From: Spirosoma luteum DSM 19990
GTDB lineage: Bacteria > Bacteroidota > Bacteroidia > Cytophagales > Spirosomataceae
NCBI RefSeq assembly: GCF_000374065.1
Contig: NZ_KB893312.1
Coordinates: 62,121 to 126,120 of the forward strand
Length of the DNA: 64,000 nt
Direction of reading: 5' to 3'
The position numbers and the translations under genes were made by a program. Shown here one piece after another: positions 46,711 to 56,285 of this stretch; the stretch's first letter is position 1; each line of letters begins with the position of its first letter. Below the pieces are notes generated by a model. That model saw only the letters and a list, made by a program, of their open reading frames with translations, did not search any database and was not told the origin of the DNA.

Positions 46711-49497
46711 TTAACCATTTCTATAACGCCATCCTAAAATTCCTATAATGCTGATTACTACTGTATAGCAGATCCAGAGCCAGTAGGGTGGAATAACCAT
46801 TGTCTCATCGGGTATTCCAACAAACACCAGGTGTGACCAATACTGGGGTGAATGAAACTGGGCATACCGTCCCTCGTGCAACAGGTTGAGTTTCGCTTTT
46901 CGTAAGGCTTCAGGAAAATTGCTCCCTTGTTTTACATACGTATAAAATCGACTGCTGATAAAAGCGGTAGCGTTGTCTTCAGCTCTCCAGAGCGATGTAA
47001 CAACGTTGGTACATCCCGCAGCGGAGAAAGCTCTTGATAAACTCATCACACCCTCACCACTAATAAGTTTACCACTAGCCGTTTCGCAGGCGCTTAGAAA
47101 GATAAGTTGCACACCAGACAATTTCTCATTACGTAATTCATGGGCATATAATTTACTCTCAGCCTTCGTATTGGCGTAAAATGCGATGTAAGACTGGGAT
47201 GGGTCATTATTGTCGGGTACTGCGTGCGTTGCCAGATGAATAGCAGAAGCGGTGTTGGCGTATTTCAAAAAATTCGCCTTAGTGGCTTCCCCAGACCTTA
47301 GCTTTATGCCGTCCAGACCACTTATTTCCGTATCTGAAGCTGGTAAAAAAGTAAATTCGGGATTGTCAGTTTTCCCGATCAAATCAAAAGGAGCCATGGC
47401 TAACATGCGGTCAAAATTAATTGAACCTTTCTCTTCATCCTGCAAAAAAGAAGCTGCGTATTGGTACGTTATATCAAATTTTTCGAGCAGATACGCTTTA
47501 TTATTGTCCATTAAAATGTCGAAGGAAAGCAGGCTAAGCTCATTATGAGGAATAATAATAAGCGAAGATACCGCCCGTAACTCACGCTCGGCCGGGCCAA
47601 TCAATCTATTGTACAGAAAGCGGGCGTTGTCATATCCCTGATAGGGTAGACCGGGCGTCAGATCGCGTAATTGGGCGTTAAGGGTATGCAGAGCTATGCG
47701 GTAAGCCTTGTCTCTGGGTGATGTATAATAATGAATTCCATACTGAGTCAATACAAAACAATACACTACGTCGCCGGTCTGAAAATAGGAGAGGATAGCC
47801 CTGTTTTGTCTGAGTAAATTTTTTCGCAGATAAGGTATGTCGATACGATCGAAACTAAATTTTTTACGGCGGTAGTCAGGATAATCGAGGAGTTTATTGG
47901 CCAGCCGGGATAAGGCCAGCTCATTCTCTTCCATTGCTGCCGTTAGCGTGGACAGTTGTTGATAGTCAACCGACTTCTCAATTTTTATCAGCAGACGTGA
48001 CAGATTAAACTTAAGATCCCGCTCTTTCTTCAGCAAGGAATCTGGAATATTTGCCGACAGTTTTATTTCATTTTCTTTTAGATTAATGTAAAGGGCAATG
48101 GCCTTACTTTTTTCGGCTAACAAAAAAGCTTCTTCCAGATACGATTCTTGTTTTGTTTGCTCAAACGAACCGATCATAAACGTAACGGCTTCCTGGTAAA
48201 CCGGAAATATTTTTTGAACGATAAAAAGTTGAGCATCTTCCATATCGAATGATTTTTCAATATAGTCAGCTAATCTTAATGCGGCCTGATAAGTACTATT
48301 AGTAATTTCCCGATGCTGATCTGTAGGTTTTGCTACATACAACTTCTTCATGCAATTTGCTTTTGCAGCTAAACTTTCAAATAAAGCGTAGTTACGAAAT
48401 CCACCCGTAGCCGTAGCAGGATTATGATAAACTACTGGATCATTAAAAGCATAATCCAGTTGAATGATTGATTGCTGATAATAACCTAACGCCGTTGGTA
48501 GTTTATTCTGTCGACAGGCTATGTCGGCCAGTAGTTTGTAGGTTATGCCAATGTGTTTATTTTTTCGGGGTGGGCTACTTGGTTGCTGATCTATCTTATA
48601 GTAATTAAGTGCTTTATTTAAGTGAGAAATAGCCTCTCTAAATTGATTTTTTTGTAGATAAACATTTCCGAGTGTATTCTCCAGAATGATACGGTTGTTA
48701 CCTTCTACATCACTCACTTTTGATAAGTAATAAAATGCACTATCCGGCAGATTTTTCTCCAGGTAAATTGCTCCTAAATTGATAAATACTTCATTAATAT
48801 TTACAGTGAGTGGGATGAGGCTTTTGTACATGGAGACGGCTGAATTATAATCCCCCATTCGGCGAAGTGCTGATGCAATATTACTTTTATAACTATACGC
48901 TAACGTTTTTTCTCCAGGTTGATTATTTTTTAGATTTAAGTGAACTGCTTTTCGAAAATAATTGATACTCTGCGGATAGTTTCCGGATTCATAATATAAC
49001 GCGCCAAACGAATTATACAAACTTTGAGACCCTTCCTGAGCTGGGAATTTAAGTAAGATGCCTTCTGCTTTTTTAAGATAATATAACGAAGAGTCGAAGA
49101 GACTCAGAGAGAAGCAGGCAGACCCACAGTAGAGGTAAGGTTTGAAGTGGAGTGAGTCAGGAAGATTATACGCCGAACGGCAGGCAATAGCCTTCTGATA
49201 GAAGGCTATTGCCTGCCGGTGAAAACCGTAGGTTTGTTTTATGACCCCGGCTTTTTCGTAACTGTTGCAAATAATAGGTGCGTTTCTTTTTTCTGCCTTA
49301 ACAACTTTAATAACCTGTAAAAATTTATGCAGTGCCAAACTATCCGTATGCGGGCTTGGGTTTGGCTTATTAAACAATGATAAGGCCTCTTTATATATAC
49401 CAGAATCCTTTTTATGGTTATACGCTTCCTGAGCTAACGCATTGAATGTTATTAAATTAAAAGTAAGTGCAAAAAAAAGGGTAAACTTTCTCTTCAT
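46711..49497 (-). CDS. TPR-CHAT domain protein, exported and C-terminally anchored
   Basis: 928 residues from the ATG at 49497 (a TTG at 49515 would add six). A signal peptide (about 1-22, ending FNALAQE) is followed by at least six TPR pairs (about 70-380), a helical linker, and a CHAT domain (about 590-880). Catalytic His758 is in IHLATHAVPD and Cys804 in FLSACETASG, both intact. A C-terminal membrane helix (about 900-922, YWLWICYTVVISIIGILGW) leaves a short basic tail. The protease domain should face the periplasm. CHAT domains are caspase-like cysteine peptidases that cut specific partners when activated. It follows the lipoprotein gene by 60 bp, so they form an operon. Confidence 0.9.
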   Translation of the reverse strand: MKRKFTLFFALTFNLITFNALAQEAYNHKKDSGIYKEALSLFNKPNPSPHTDSLALHKFLQVIKVVKAEKRNAPIICNSYEKAGVIKQTYGFHRQAIAFYQKAIACRSAYNLPDSLHFKPYLYCGSACFSLSLFDSSLYYLKKAEGILLKFPAQEGSQSLYNSFGALYYESGNYPQSINYFRKAVHLNLKNNQPGEKTLAYSYKSNIASALRRMGDYNSAVSMYKSLIPLTVNINEVFINLGAIYLEKNLPDSAFYYLSKVSDVEGNNRIILENTLGNVYLQKNQFREAISHLNKALNYYKIDQQPSSPPRKNKHIGITYKLLADIACRQNKLPTALGYYQQSIIQLDYAFNDPVVYHNPATATGGFRNYALFESLAAKANCMKKLYVAKPTDQHREITNSTYQAALRLADYIEKSFDMEDAQLFIVQKIFPVYQEAVTFMIGSFEQTKQESYLEEAFLLAEKSKAIALYINLKENEIKLSANIPDSLLKKERDLKFNLSRLLIKIEKSVDYQQLSTLTAAMEENELALSRLANKLLDYPDYRRKKFSFDRIDIPYLRKNLLRQNRAILSYFQTGDVVYCFVLTQYGIHYYTSPRDKAYRIALHTLNAQLRDLTPGLPYQGYDNARFLYNRLIGPAERELRAVSSLIIIPHNELSLLSFDILMDNNKAYLLEKFDITYQYAASFLQDEEKGSINFDRMLAMAPFDLIGKTDNPEFTFLPASDTEISGLDGIKLRSGEATKANFLKYANTASAIHLATHAVPDNNDPSQSYIAFYANTKAESKLYAHELRNEKLSGVQLIFLSACETASGKLISGEGVMSLSRAFSAAGCTNVVTSLWRAEDNATAFISSRFYTYVKQGSNFPEALRKAKLNLLHEGRYAQFHSPQYWSHLVFVGIPDETMVIPPYWLWICYTVVISIIGILGWRYRNG

Positions 49498-49557
49498 AGC
49501 GGTACAAGTTTTCAAATATAGAAGAAAACTCGCAGGACTATACCCCAGTGTATCTCA

Positions 49558-50385
49558 TTAACCTACAATTACAATCTCTGGCGGACGAGGTTTTGCTCCT
49601 CCTCCGTCCGCAGCCGACCGTGCACCGGCACTCGATTGGGTAGTTGTCACGCCTACTTTTTTCAGCAAACTGGCTGGTACGTCGCTTACCTTGCTGTAAT
49701 AGGTAAAGCGAAGATCAATGTGGTTGAGCGCGCCCTGACTGGCATCATTAATTTTGTAATATAGCCGAACGGTGGCCGAGGCTCCATTCGCTGGTTTAAC
49801 TCCCAATACACCACTACTTAATGTTTTCTTTAAATTAACGGAACCCGTTCGAGGATTGATTGAGATGCCCTGACTTTGTAAAGTCGTACTGTTTGTCATC
49901 CCATTTACTACGTCGAAACTTAAATTGTTAGTACCAACCATAGCTGGTGCAACCCCCTTAAAGGTAGGAATAGCCAGCGTATCGTTTTGACTCAGATCGT
50001 ATAACGAATTGGCAAAGTCGATCCCGGCAATTGTTATGTTGCGCGTGCAGGTGTCGGTTGTACCAGCTTTAACGTAAAAAACGGTGTATGTCAACCCTGT
50101 CTCACTTGCACTGATGTTGATAGCACCTGTGGCCGGGTCGATGACTAGCCCGTAAGGCTTAGCCCCATAAGCGCCTGCTAAAGTTGTCGTAGGCTTTACG
50201 ATGTATTTCGTTGACTTATTATTAAGGTAAAAAATGGAGTCAGCATAAGCGAACTCCGAACAGGCGGTGGCGCGCAGTCCCCGATCAATTCCAGTCATCA
50301 GCCCATCGGAGGGGATGATATCTTTTTCGCAACTGCTAAGAATAGACAGCAATAGAAACCCGGTGAGTAATTTCGTGAGATGCAT
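49558..50385 (-). CDS. Lipoprotein with immunoglobulin-like repeats, operon partner of TPR-CHAT
   Basis: 275 residues from the ATG at 50385, where the lipoprotein signal begins (MHLTKLLTGFLLLSILSSC; lipobox LSSC). The rest is beta-rich, with two repeats of the kind AIxISASETGLTYTVFYVKAG and NPRTGSVNLKKTLSSGVLG that look like Ig/cadherin-type modules. The tail is Gly/Ala/Ser-rich then ends PRPPEIVIVG, which would be exposed. It starts 60 bp upstream of TPR-CHAT in the same direction, so it is a candidate substrate, anchor or sensor of that protease. The function is unknown. Confidence 0.72.
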   Translation of the reverse strand: MHLTKLLTGFLLLSILSSCEKDIIPSDGLMTGIDRGLRATACSEFAYADSIFYLNNKSTKYIVKPTTTLAGAYGAKPYGLVIDPATGAINISASETGLTYTVFYVKAGTTDTCTRNITIAGIDFANSLYDLSQNDTLAIPTFKGVAPAMVGTNNLSFDVVNGMTNSTTLQSQGISINPRTGSVNLKKTLSSGVLGVKPANGASATVRLYYKINDASQGALNHIDLRFTYYSKVSDVPASLLKKVGVTTTQSSAGARSAADGGGAKPRPPEIVIVG

Positions 50386-50585
50386 GAGTAGGTGTTTTTT
50401 AAAATAGTTTATTAGTAACAACAGGGGGGATTCTCTACAGAGTCGAAGTAGACACAGCATTTGTAATCTCCCCCGCTAAATAATTTCTGATAATTTGTTA
50501 GTTGCAGGGTGTATAAGATTTGATCCCTACACCAATGATCACCAAGTCGGGGATGTGCAGACAGGGCAATCCGGGACAAACTCTA

Positions 50586-50800
50586 TTCATTATCAACACT
50601 GTTGGTCTGGGGTTGAGTATGGTTCAGACAAAAGAAATCGGCGGTTGAAAGGTGACGGATGCAAGTGTAGGCAGCATTGTCACGCTGCTGTCGAAATGGT
50701 TGCTGATGTAAGTGCTGGTTACCAGCATCAACGCATTGCCAATTGCGTGCCACACTATGCACTGCTGGTTGCAAAATTTAGAATTGACATCAAGACGCCA
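50586..50800 (+). pseudogene. Decayed MacB/FtsX-type permease remnant
   Basis: One frame reads FIINTVGLGLSM, then QTKEIGG-stop-KVTDASVGSIVTLLSK, WLLM-stop-VLVTSINALPIA and HTMHCWLQN. The two intact downstream permeases read INIVGLAAGLS near their start and TKEIGVRKVLGASVGSIVTLLSKDF ... WYAMNRWLQGF near their end, so the segments match in order. The middle (about 650 residues) is missing. Two in-frame stops show it is dead. The plus-strand 105-aa frame over the same DNA (50495-50812) is in a different frame and is not real. Confidence 0.75.
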
Positions 50801-50995
50801 GAATTTCGATAAGGGGTAATCCCCTGGGCCAATTACATGAATGCTTAGGGCAACTGTCCGAATGCGTACTTACCTGTACGATTTCGGACATAAACAATGG
50901 TGTAAACGAAGGTAAGTAACTGACAGGTAGTGATTTACTTTGCTGGCATGACTTTGGTTGTTTGCCTAAGCATACTTCTCGGACCCTCAGGAGCC

Positions 50996-53446
50996 ATGCT
51001 GACCAATTATCTGAAAATCGCCTTTCGGAATCTTATCAATAACAAGGTTTTCTCGTTCATCAACATTGTTGGACTGGCAGCCGGGCTTTCCTGTTGCATG
51101 CTCATTTGCCTGTATATCTACCACGAACTCAGCTACGATACCCAGCACAAAGACGTTGACCAACTCTACCAGATGGGGACTATATTCGTGAAACCCGACG
51201 GCGAAACAAAAACGGCAGGTTCGCCCTATCCGCTTGCCGACGCCCTGAAACTGGAATACCCGGAAATAAGTAGTACGACCCGCTTAGTTAGCCTTTTTGT
51301 CGACGATAAAACGCTGCTTCGTACGGACCAGGGAGCTAGCAAACAAACGGTTTTTTACGAAACAAATGGCTACCTGGCAGACGCTGTTTTCTTCTCGTTA
51401 TTCCACTACGACTTCATCGAAGGAAACGCAAAACAAGCCCTGAATAGCCCTAACTCCATTGTTCTGTCGGAGCCAGTTGCGCAAAAATTATTCGGTAATC
51501 AATCGGCCATCAACAAAGTCGTTCATGTGGAAAGCAATACGAACGGTACGGGTAATTATTCCGTTACGGGCGTGTTTCGGCCCGGTATTGTGCCATCGCA
51601 CATCGATGGCAAATTTTTTATCTCGTTTGCCGGGGGGGCGTTGAATCAGTATGTGAAAAGCCAGACTGGTATGGCGGGGAACAATTTGTTTTTCACCTAC
51701 CTGAAACTAATACCCGGCACCGATCCTGAAAAGCTGGAAGCCAAGTTCCCCGCCTTCATCGAAAAATACATGCGGAAGGACTTACAGGCAGCCTCTTTCG
51801 ACAAGAAACAGTTTATGACAGCTGTGAAAGATATTCACCTGCATACCGATCTACCGCAAAACGTAACGCCCAATGGCAGCCTGACCTATCTCTACATTCT
51901 GGCGTCTATTGCCTTATTTACGTTATTGATTGCCTGTATCAATTTTATGAACCTCAGTACGGCGCGGTCGGTCAGGCGGGCGGGCGAGGTAGGTGTGCGG
52001 AAAGTACTGGGTGCGCAGCAAAGTGCGCTTATCCGGCAGTTTCTGAGCGAATCGGTGCTGTTTAGTTGTTTTGCTTTCGTTCTCGCTGTCGGCCTTCTTT
52101 TTATGCTGATTCCGTTATTCGAGCAGGTATCCGGCAAAACAATGCAGTTTTCTCCCGCTCAAAACCTGACGATGTTTGGTGCTTTCTTCGGGTTAAGTCT
52201 GGTAGCGGGTCTGTTTGCGGGTAGCTACCCGGCCTTTTTCCTGTCATCGTTTCGACCTGTTCTGGTGCTAAAGGGTAAAGTGAAAAATTCTCTGGCAGTT
52301 GTCACGTTGCGCAAAGGGCTGGTTGTGGTGCAGTTTACACTATCGGTTGTACTCATCATTGCGGCTGTTGTTATTGGCAGGCAGATGAGTTACCTGCGCT
52401 CGGTCGACATGGGTTTTTCCAAAGATCAGCAACTGGTCATTCCGCTGCGCAGTACAACGGCCAAAGCCAGTTATTACGCCCTGAAAAACGCGTTGACTCA
52501 ATCAACTTACATACAGTCGGTAGGAGCTGCTGCTTATTATCCGGGAATTTTCAACCCGGAAGACGGTAATTACTACGGCGAAGGGCAAAATTCCGCCGAG
52601 GCAATCCGGACGCGCACGAACCGGATTGATATGGATTACCTGACAACCTTATCCATTAAAGCCGTTGCCGGTCGGCTATTTTCGCGCGCCTTCCCTGCCG
52701 ATAGCAATCAGCGCATCATCGTGAACGAGCAGGCGGTGAAAGCCATGGGGTATCGGGCAGCAAAGGAGGCTATCGGCAAAAAAACCTTCACAAACCGGGG
52801 AGAGGAGCGCGCTGAGTTCACCATTGTCGGGGTCGTCAACGATTTTCATTTCGAAGACCTGCACGTACCCATCACGCCCTATGCCTTTACGCTAAACGAC
52901 AGCCCGAATTATAATTATGTGGTGGCCCATGCCAAAGCCGGAGCCATCCAACCGACGATTCAGGCCATCGAAGTCATTTGGCAAAAGCTTAATCCCGGCG
53001 AACCGTTTGAGTATACTTTTCTGGACGACGATTTTCAGAAGAACTACCTGGCCGAAAGTCAAATGTCGGCTATCGTGCGCTACTTCACTATCATCGCCAT
53101 CCTGATTTCCTGCCTGGGGCTGTTTGGCCTGGTTTCCTTCAACGTTGAGCAGCGCACTAAAGAGATTGGTGTTCGGAAAGTGCTGGGCGCTTCGGTCGGC
53201 AGTATCGTGACCCTGTTATCGAAAGATTTCATTAAGCTGGTGTTCATCGCCATTATCGTTGCCAGCCCCCTAGCCTGGTACGCCATGAATCGGTGGCTAC
53301 AAGGCTTTGCCTACAAAGTCGCTATCGAGTGGTGGATGTTTGCCGGAGCAGGCTTACTGGCGGTGGGTATTGCGCTCTTGACGGTAAGTTTTCAGAGCAT
53401 AAAAGCTGCGCTGATGAACCCAGTTAACTCATTGAGATCAGAATAA
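50996..53446 (+). CDS. MacB/FtsX-type ABC transporter permease
   Basis: 816 residues from the ATG at 50996, where TNYLKIAFRNLINNKVFSF begins; AGGAG lies 8 nt upstream. The layout is a first helix (about 20-40), a large periplasmic MacB_PCD domain, then FtsX-type membrane helices (about 295-420) and a second FtsX block at the end with TKEIGVRKVLGASVGSIVTLLSKDF. It is the tandem paralogue of the next gene. There is no ATP-binding partner in the window. Family members act in efflux or lipoprotein handling, often in response to antimicrobial peptides, but the substrate is unknown here. Confidence 0.9.
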   Translation: MLTNYLKIAFRNLINNKVFSFINIVGLAAGLSCCMLICLYIYHELSYDTQHKDVDQLYQMGTIFVKPDGETKTAGSPYPLADALKLEYPEISSTTRLVSLFVDDKTLLRTDQGASKQTVFYETNGYLADAVFFSLFHYDFIEGNAKQALNSPNSIVLSEPVAQKLFGNQSAINKVVHVESNTNGTGNYSVTGVFRPGIVPSHIDGKFFISFAGGALNQYVKSQTGMAGNNLFFTYLKLIPGTDPEKLEAKFPAFIEKYMRKDLQAASFDKKQFMTAVKDIHLHTDLPQNVTPNGSLTYLYILASIALFTLLIACINFMNLSTARSVRRAGEVGVRKVLGAQQSALIRQFLSESVLFSCFAFVLAVGLLFMLIPLFEQVSGKTMQFSPAQNLTMFGAFFGLSLVAGLFAGSYPAFFLSSFRPVLVLKGKVKNSLAVVTLRKGLVVVQFTLSVVLIIAAVVIGRQMSYLRSVDMGFSKDQQLVIPLRSTTAKASYYALKNALTQSTYIQSVGAAAYYPGIFNPEDGNYYGEGQNSAEAIRTRTNRIDMDYLTTLSIKAVAGRLFSRAFPADSNQRIIVNEQAVKAMGYRAAKEAIGKKTFTNRGEERAEFTIVGVVNDFHFEDLHVPITPYAFTLNDSPNYNYVVAHAKAGAIQPTIQAIEVIWQKLNPGEPFEYTFLDDDFQKNYLAESQMSAIVRYFTIIAILISCLGLFGLVSFNVEQRTKEIGVRKVLGASVGSIVTLLSKDFIKLVFIAIIVASPLAWYAMNRWLQGFAYKVAIEWWMFAGAGLLAVGIALLTVSFQSIKAALMNPVNSLRSE

Positions 53447-53503
53447 CGACCGGGGCCTGGTTACTGCTCCGCCCCCGCGTTCTAACCCCAAAACGATACA
53501 ACT

Positions 53504-55933
53504 ATGTTGAGGAACTACATCAAAATTGCGTGGAGAAATCTGCTTCGTAACAAGGTCTTCTCGTTCATTAATATTACCGGGCTGGCGCTGGGCATAGCTA
53601 CATGCCTGCTCATCAGTTTGTATGTGTACCATGAGCTGAGTTACGACCGGTTTCATAAAAAAGCGGACCGTATTGTGCGCGTTACGTTCCGGGCCAACAT
53701 GAATGGCAACAAAATCAACGAGGCTCACGTGATGCCGCCAACCGCCCAAAGCCTGCTGCTCGACTATCCGGAAGTGCTCGAAGCTACCCGGCTGCGGCAT
53801 GCGGGCGAACTCCTGCTGACGAAAGGAAATGACCTGGTTCGGGAGAATGCCGTTGCCTTCGCCGATGCTAATTTTTTTGAGGTATTCAGCTTCCCACTGG
53901 TGAACGGGAACCCCAAAACGGCCCTGCTCAGGCCTAACACAGTGGTGATTGCCGGAAAGATGGCCCGTAAGTATTTTGGTGATACCAACCCTATCGGCAA
54001 AACGCTGGCCCCAAAAGGTAGCAAACAGGTGCTGCAAGTAACGGGTGTTATGGCGGATTTTCCGGACAATTCACACTTTCGCTACGATTTTCTGGTAGCT
54101 ATGGCGGGGGTGAATGAAGCTAAAGCGACTTCCTGGATGCAGTCAGAATTTTTCACCTATCTCGTGTTGCCGGAAGGGTACGACTACAAACAACTGGAAG
54201 CCAAACTCCCGCAGGCAGTAGAGAAGTACATGGGGCCGGAGGTTCAGCAGGCGTTCGGTATGTCTTTCGTTAAATTCCGCGAAGCTGGCAACGACCTGGG
54301 CCTGAAACTGCAACCCCTGACCGACATTCACCTGCATTCCGATTTCGCCTACGACCTAAGTCCGTCGGGCGATATCCGGTACGTGTACGGGTTTGGTGCC
54401 ATTGCCCTGTTCATGCTCCTGATTGCTGCCTTCAACTTCATGAACCTCAGCACGGCGGGGGCCGCCAAACGAGCGGGCGAAGTTGGCATTCGTAAAGTGA
54501 TGGGGTCGGTACGAAGCGCGTTGGTTTGGCAGTTTCTGGTCGAGTCGCTGTTGCTAACGGCTATTGCTCTGTTGCTGGGCATTGGTCTGGTGTTGCTGGT
54601 CCTGCCTGCCTTCAATAGCATAACGGGTAATAGCCTGACCTTTAATTTTTTGGCTATGCCGGTGCTATTGCCGGGTTTGGTGCTGTTTGGGTTGGTAGTA
54701 GGCATTCTGGCGGGGAGCTATCCGGCCTTTTTCCTGTCGTCGTTTAAACCGATTGCCGTACTGAAAGGTGGTACGGCATTCCGGGGGGCGGGGCGGCAAC
54801 GGGTGTCGCTTCGTAGTGCGCTGGTAGTAATCCAGTTTTGTTTGTCGTTCATACTCATTGTTGGTACGGTGATTGTTTCGCAGCAGCTGACCTTTATCCG
54901 AAACACAAAACTCGGTTACACTAAAGAGCGGGTGCTGGTGCTGCACGAAACGGGGCGGCTGGGCAAAAACGAAACATTGTTTCGCCAACAGCTTTTGCAG
55001 GATTCTCGGGTAATAAATGCGAGCGTTTCGGGCTACGTCCCCGCCGGACCTTCCTACAATAATAACTTCCTCGTTTACGGTGACAACAAGGCCGGGCAGT
55101 ATGTGAAAGGTATCCGGTACGATGTTGATGACCGATATATTCCGACGCTGGGCATGACAATGGCTGCCGGACGTAATTTTTTCCCGGCTTTCAGCACCGA
55201 TTCGTCGGGCATCATCCTCAACGAAACGGCGGCCAAACAACTTGGTTGGGGCAACAATGCCATTGGCCACATCGTTACGAGACCCAGCAACGATGGCAGC
55301 AAAGAAACATACCGCGTCATTGGCATCGTGAGGGATTTTCACTTCAGATCGTTACACGAGCGCATCACCCCGCTCATGATGACGCTGGGGGATAACAATG
55401 GTACTATCCTGGTGAACGTGAAGACGGGCGACGTAGCGAACCTGCTGAAAACGATTGGCAATCAGTGGCATGCATTTGGCGTCGATGTACCGTTTGCGTA
55501 TTCATTTTTGACCGACGATTTCAACGCTGTGTACCGGGCCGAGCAGCAAACGGGTCAAGTACTGGGGCTGTTTAGCGGACTGACTATTTTCATTTCCTGT
55601 CTGGGTCTGTTTGGTTTAGCCATCTTTACTGCCGAGAGTCGTACCAAGGAAATTGGCGTTCGCAAAGTGCTGGGTTCCAGTGTAACGAGTATTGTGGCCC
55701 TACTCTCCAAAGATTTCCTGAAACTGGTACTGTTGGCCATCCTCATCGCATCGCCGATAGCCTGGTACGCTATGAGTCAGTGGCTGAAAGACTTCGCCTA
55801 CAAAATTGACATCGAGTGGTGGATGTTTGCCGGAGCGGGCTTGCTGGCGGTGGGCATTGCGCTCTTGACGGTAAGTTTCCAGAGCGTGAAAGCCGCCCTG
55901 ATGAACCCGGTGAAGAGTTTGCGAAGTGAGTAG
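53504..55933 (+). CDS. MacB/FtsX-type ABC transporter permease (tandem paralogue)
   Basis: 809 residues with the same layout as the preceding gene: LRNYIKIAWRNLLRNKVFSF at the start, a MacB_PCD domain, four FtsX helices and TKEIGVRKVLGSSVTSIVALLSKDF near the end. The last 50 residues are almost identical to the neighbour (EWWMFAGAGLLAVGIALLTV), whereas the periplasmic domain differs widely. The gap between them is 57 bp, so they are co-transcribed. It lacks a linked ATPase. Confidence 0.9.
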   Translation: MLRNYIKIAWRNLLRNKVFSFINITGLALGIATCLLISLYVYHELSYDRFHKKADRIVRVTFRANMNGNKINEAHVMPPTAQSLLLDYPEVLEATRLRHAGELLLTKGNDLVRENAVAFADANFFEVFSFPLVNGNPKTALLRPNTVVIAGKMARKYFGDTNPIGKTLAPKGSKQVLQVTGVMADFPDNSHFRYDFLVAMAGVNEAKATSWMQSEFFTYLVLPEGYDYKQLEAKLPQAVEKYMGPEVQQAFGMSFVKFREAGNDLGLKLQPLTDIHLHSDFAYDLSPSGDIRYVYGFGAIALFMLLIAAFNFMNLSTAGAAKRAGEVGIRKVMGSVRSALVWQFLVESLLLTAIALLLGIGLVLLVLPAFNSITGNSLTFNFLAMPVLLPGLVLFGLVVGILAGSYPAFFLSSFKPIAVLKGGTAFRGAGRQRVSLRSALVVIQFCLSFILIVGTVIVSQQLTFIRNTKLGYTKERVLVLHETGRLGKNETLFRQQLLQDSRVINASVSGYVPAGPSYNNNFLVYGDNKAGQYVKGIRYDVDDRYIPTLGMTMAAGRNFFPAFSTDSSGIILNETAAKQLGWGNNAIGHIVTRPSNDGSKETYRVIGIVRDFHFRSLHERITPLMMTLGDNNGTILVNVKTGDVANLLKTIGNQWHAFGVDVPFAYSFLTDDFNAVYRAEQQTGQVLGLFSGLTIFISCLGLFGLAIFTAESRTKEIGVRKVLGSSVTSIVALLSKDFLKLVLLAILIASPIAWYAMSQWLKDFAYKIDIEWWMFAGAGLLAVGIALLTVSFQSVKAALMNPVKSLRSE

Positions 55934-56011
55934 CGAGATTAGCGCCGGTACAAGCCTTTTATCGTTGGCTAGCCAACGCTTGTTAACGGCAGCTCACGAA
56001 TCTGGTTTTCT

Positions 56012-56200
56012 TTGGCTGTCCATGTCAGAAAAACATCTTACGACTTATTACCCTTTCACAAGGAACACCGTGACCCCCTGGACCGTATAGTTCTGGTAAT
56101 GGCACTGACCGATGGATTAGCCGTAGTATCGCGGAACACAACATTGTATTGTACCGTGACCTTGTTGAAACGCTCTGGTAATCTGGTACACTTCCCGTAA
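56012..56200 (+). pseudogene. VapC-like PIN-domain toxin remnant
   Basis: 62 residues. The segment LLPFHKEHRDPLDRIVLVMA followed by LTDGLAVVSRN matches the C-terminal half of PIN-domain VapC toxins, where HRDPFDRL carries a conserved acidic residue and an alpha/beta unit of the LISxD type follows. The N-terminal half with the first catalytic Asp residues is missing and no VapB antitoxin is adjacent, so it is a fragment. The frame continues upstream without resemblance to the family. Confidence 0.55.
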
Positions 56201-56238
56201 AATTTCCGCTAATACCATCGTTTATTAGCCCATCCGGT

Positions 56239-56246
56239 TAATTTTG
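56239..56246 (+). promoter_or_regulatory. pyk: -7 box of the pyk promoter
   Basis: TAATTTTG, a perfect match to TAnnTTTG, 39 nt before the ATG used for pyk. A clear -33 TTG was not found. Confidence 0.45.
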
Positions 56247-56285
56247 CACCGGCTTCTGGCCAATTTTGCCCAATTTTCCCATCCT

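Noticed and set aside
50495-50812. Plus-strand frame of 105 residues
   Set aside because: It overlaps the permease remnant in a different frame, and the remnant frame matches known protein.
53438-54037. Minus-strand frame of 199 residues
   Set aside because: Antisense to the start of the second permease gene, whose sequence matches a known family.
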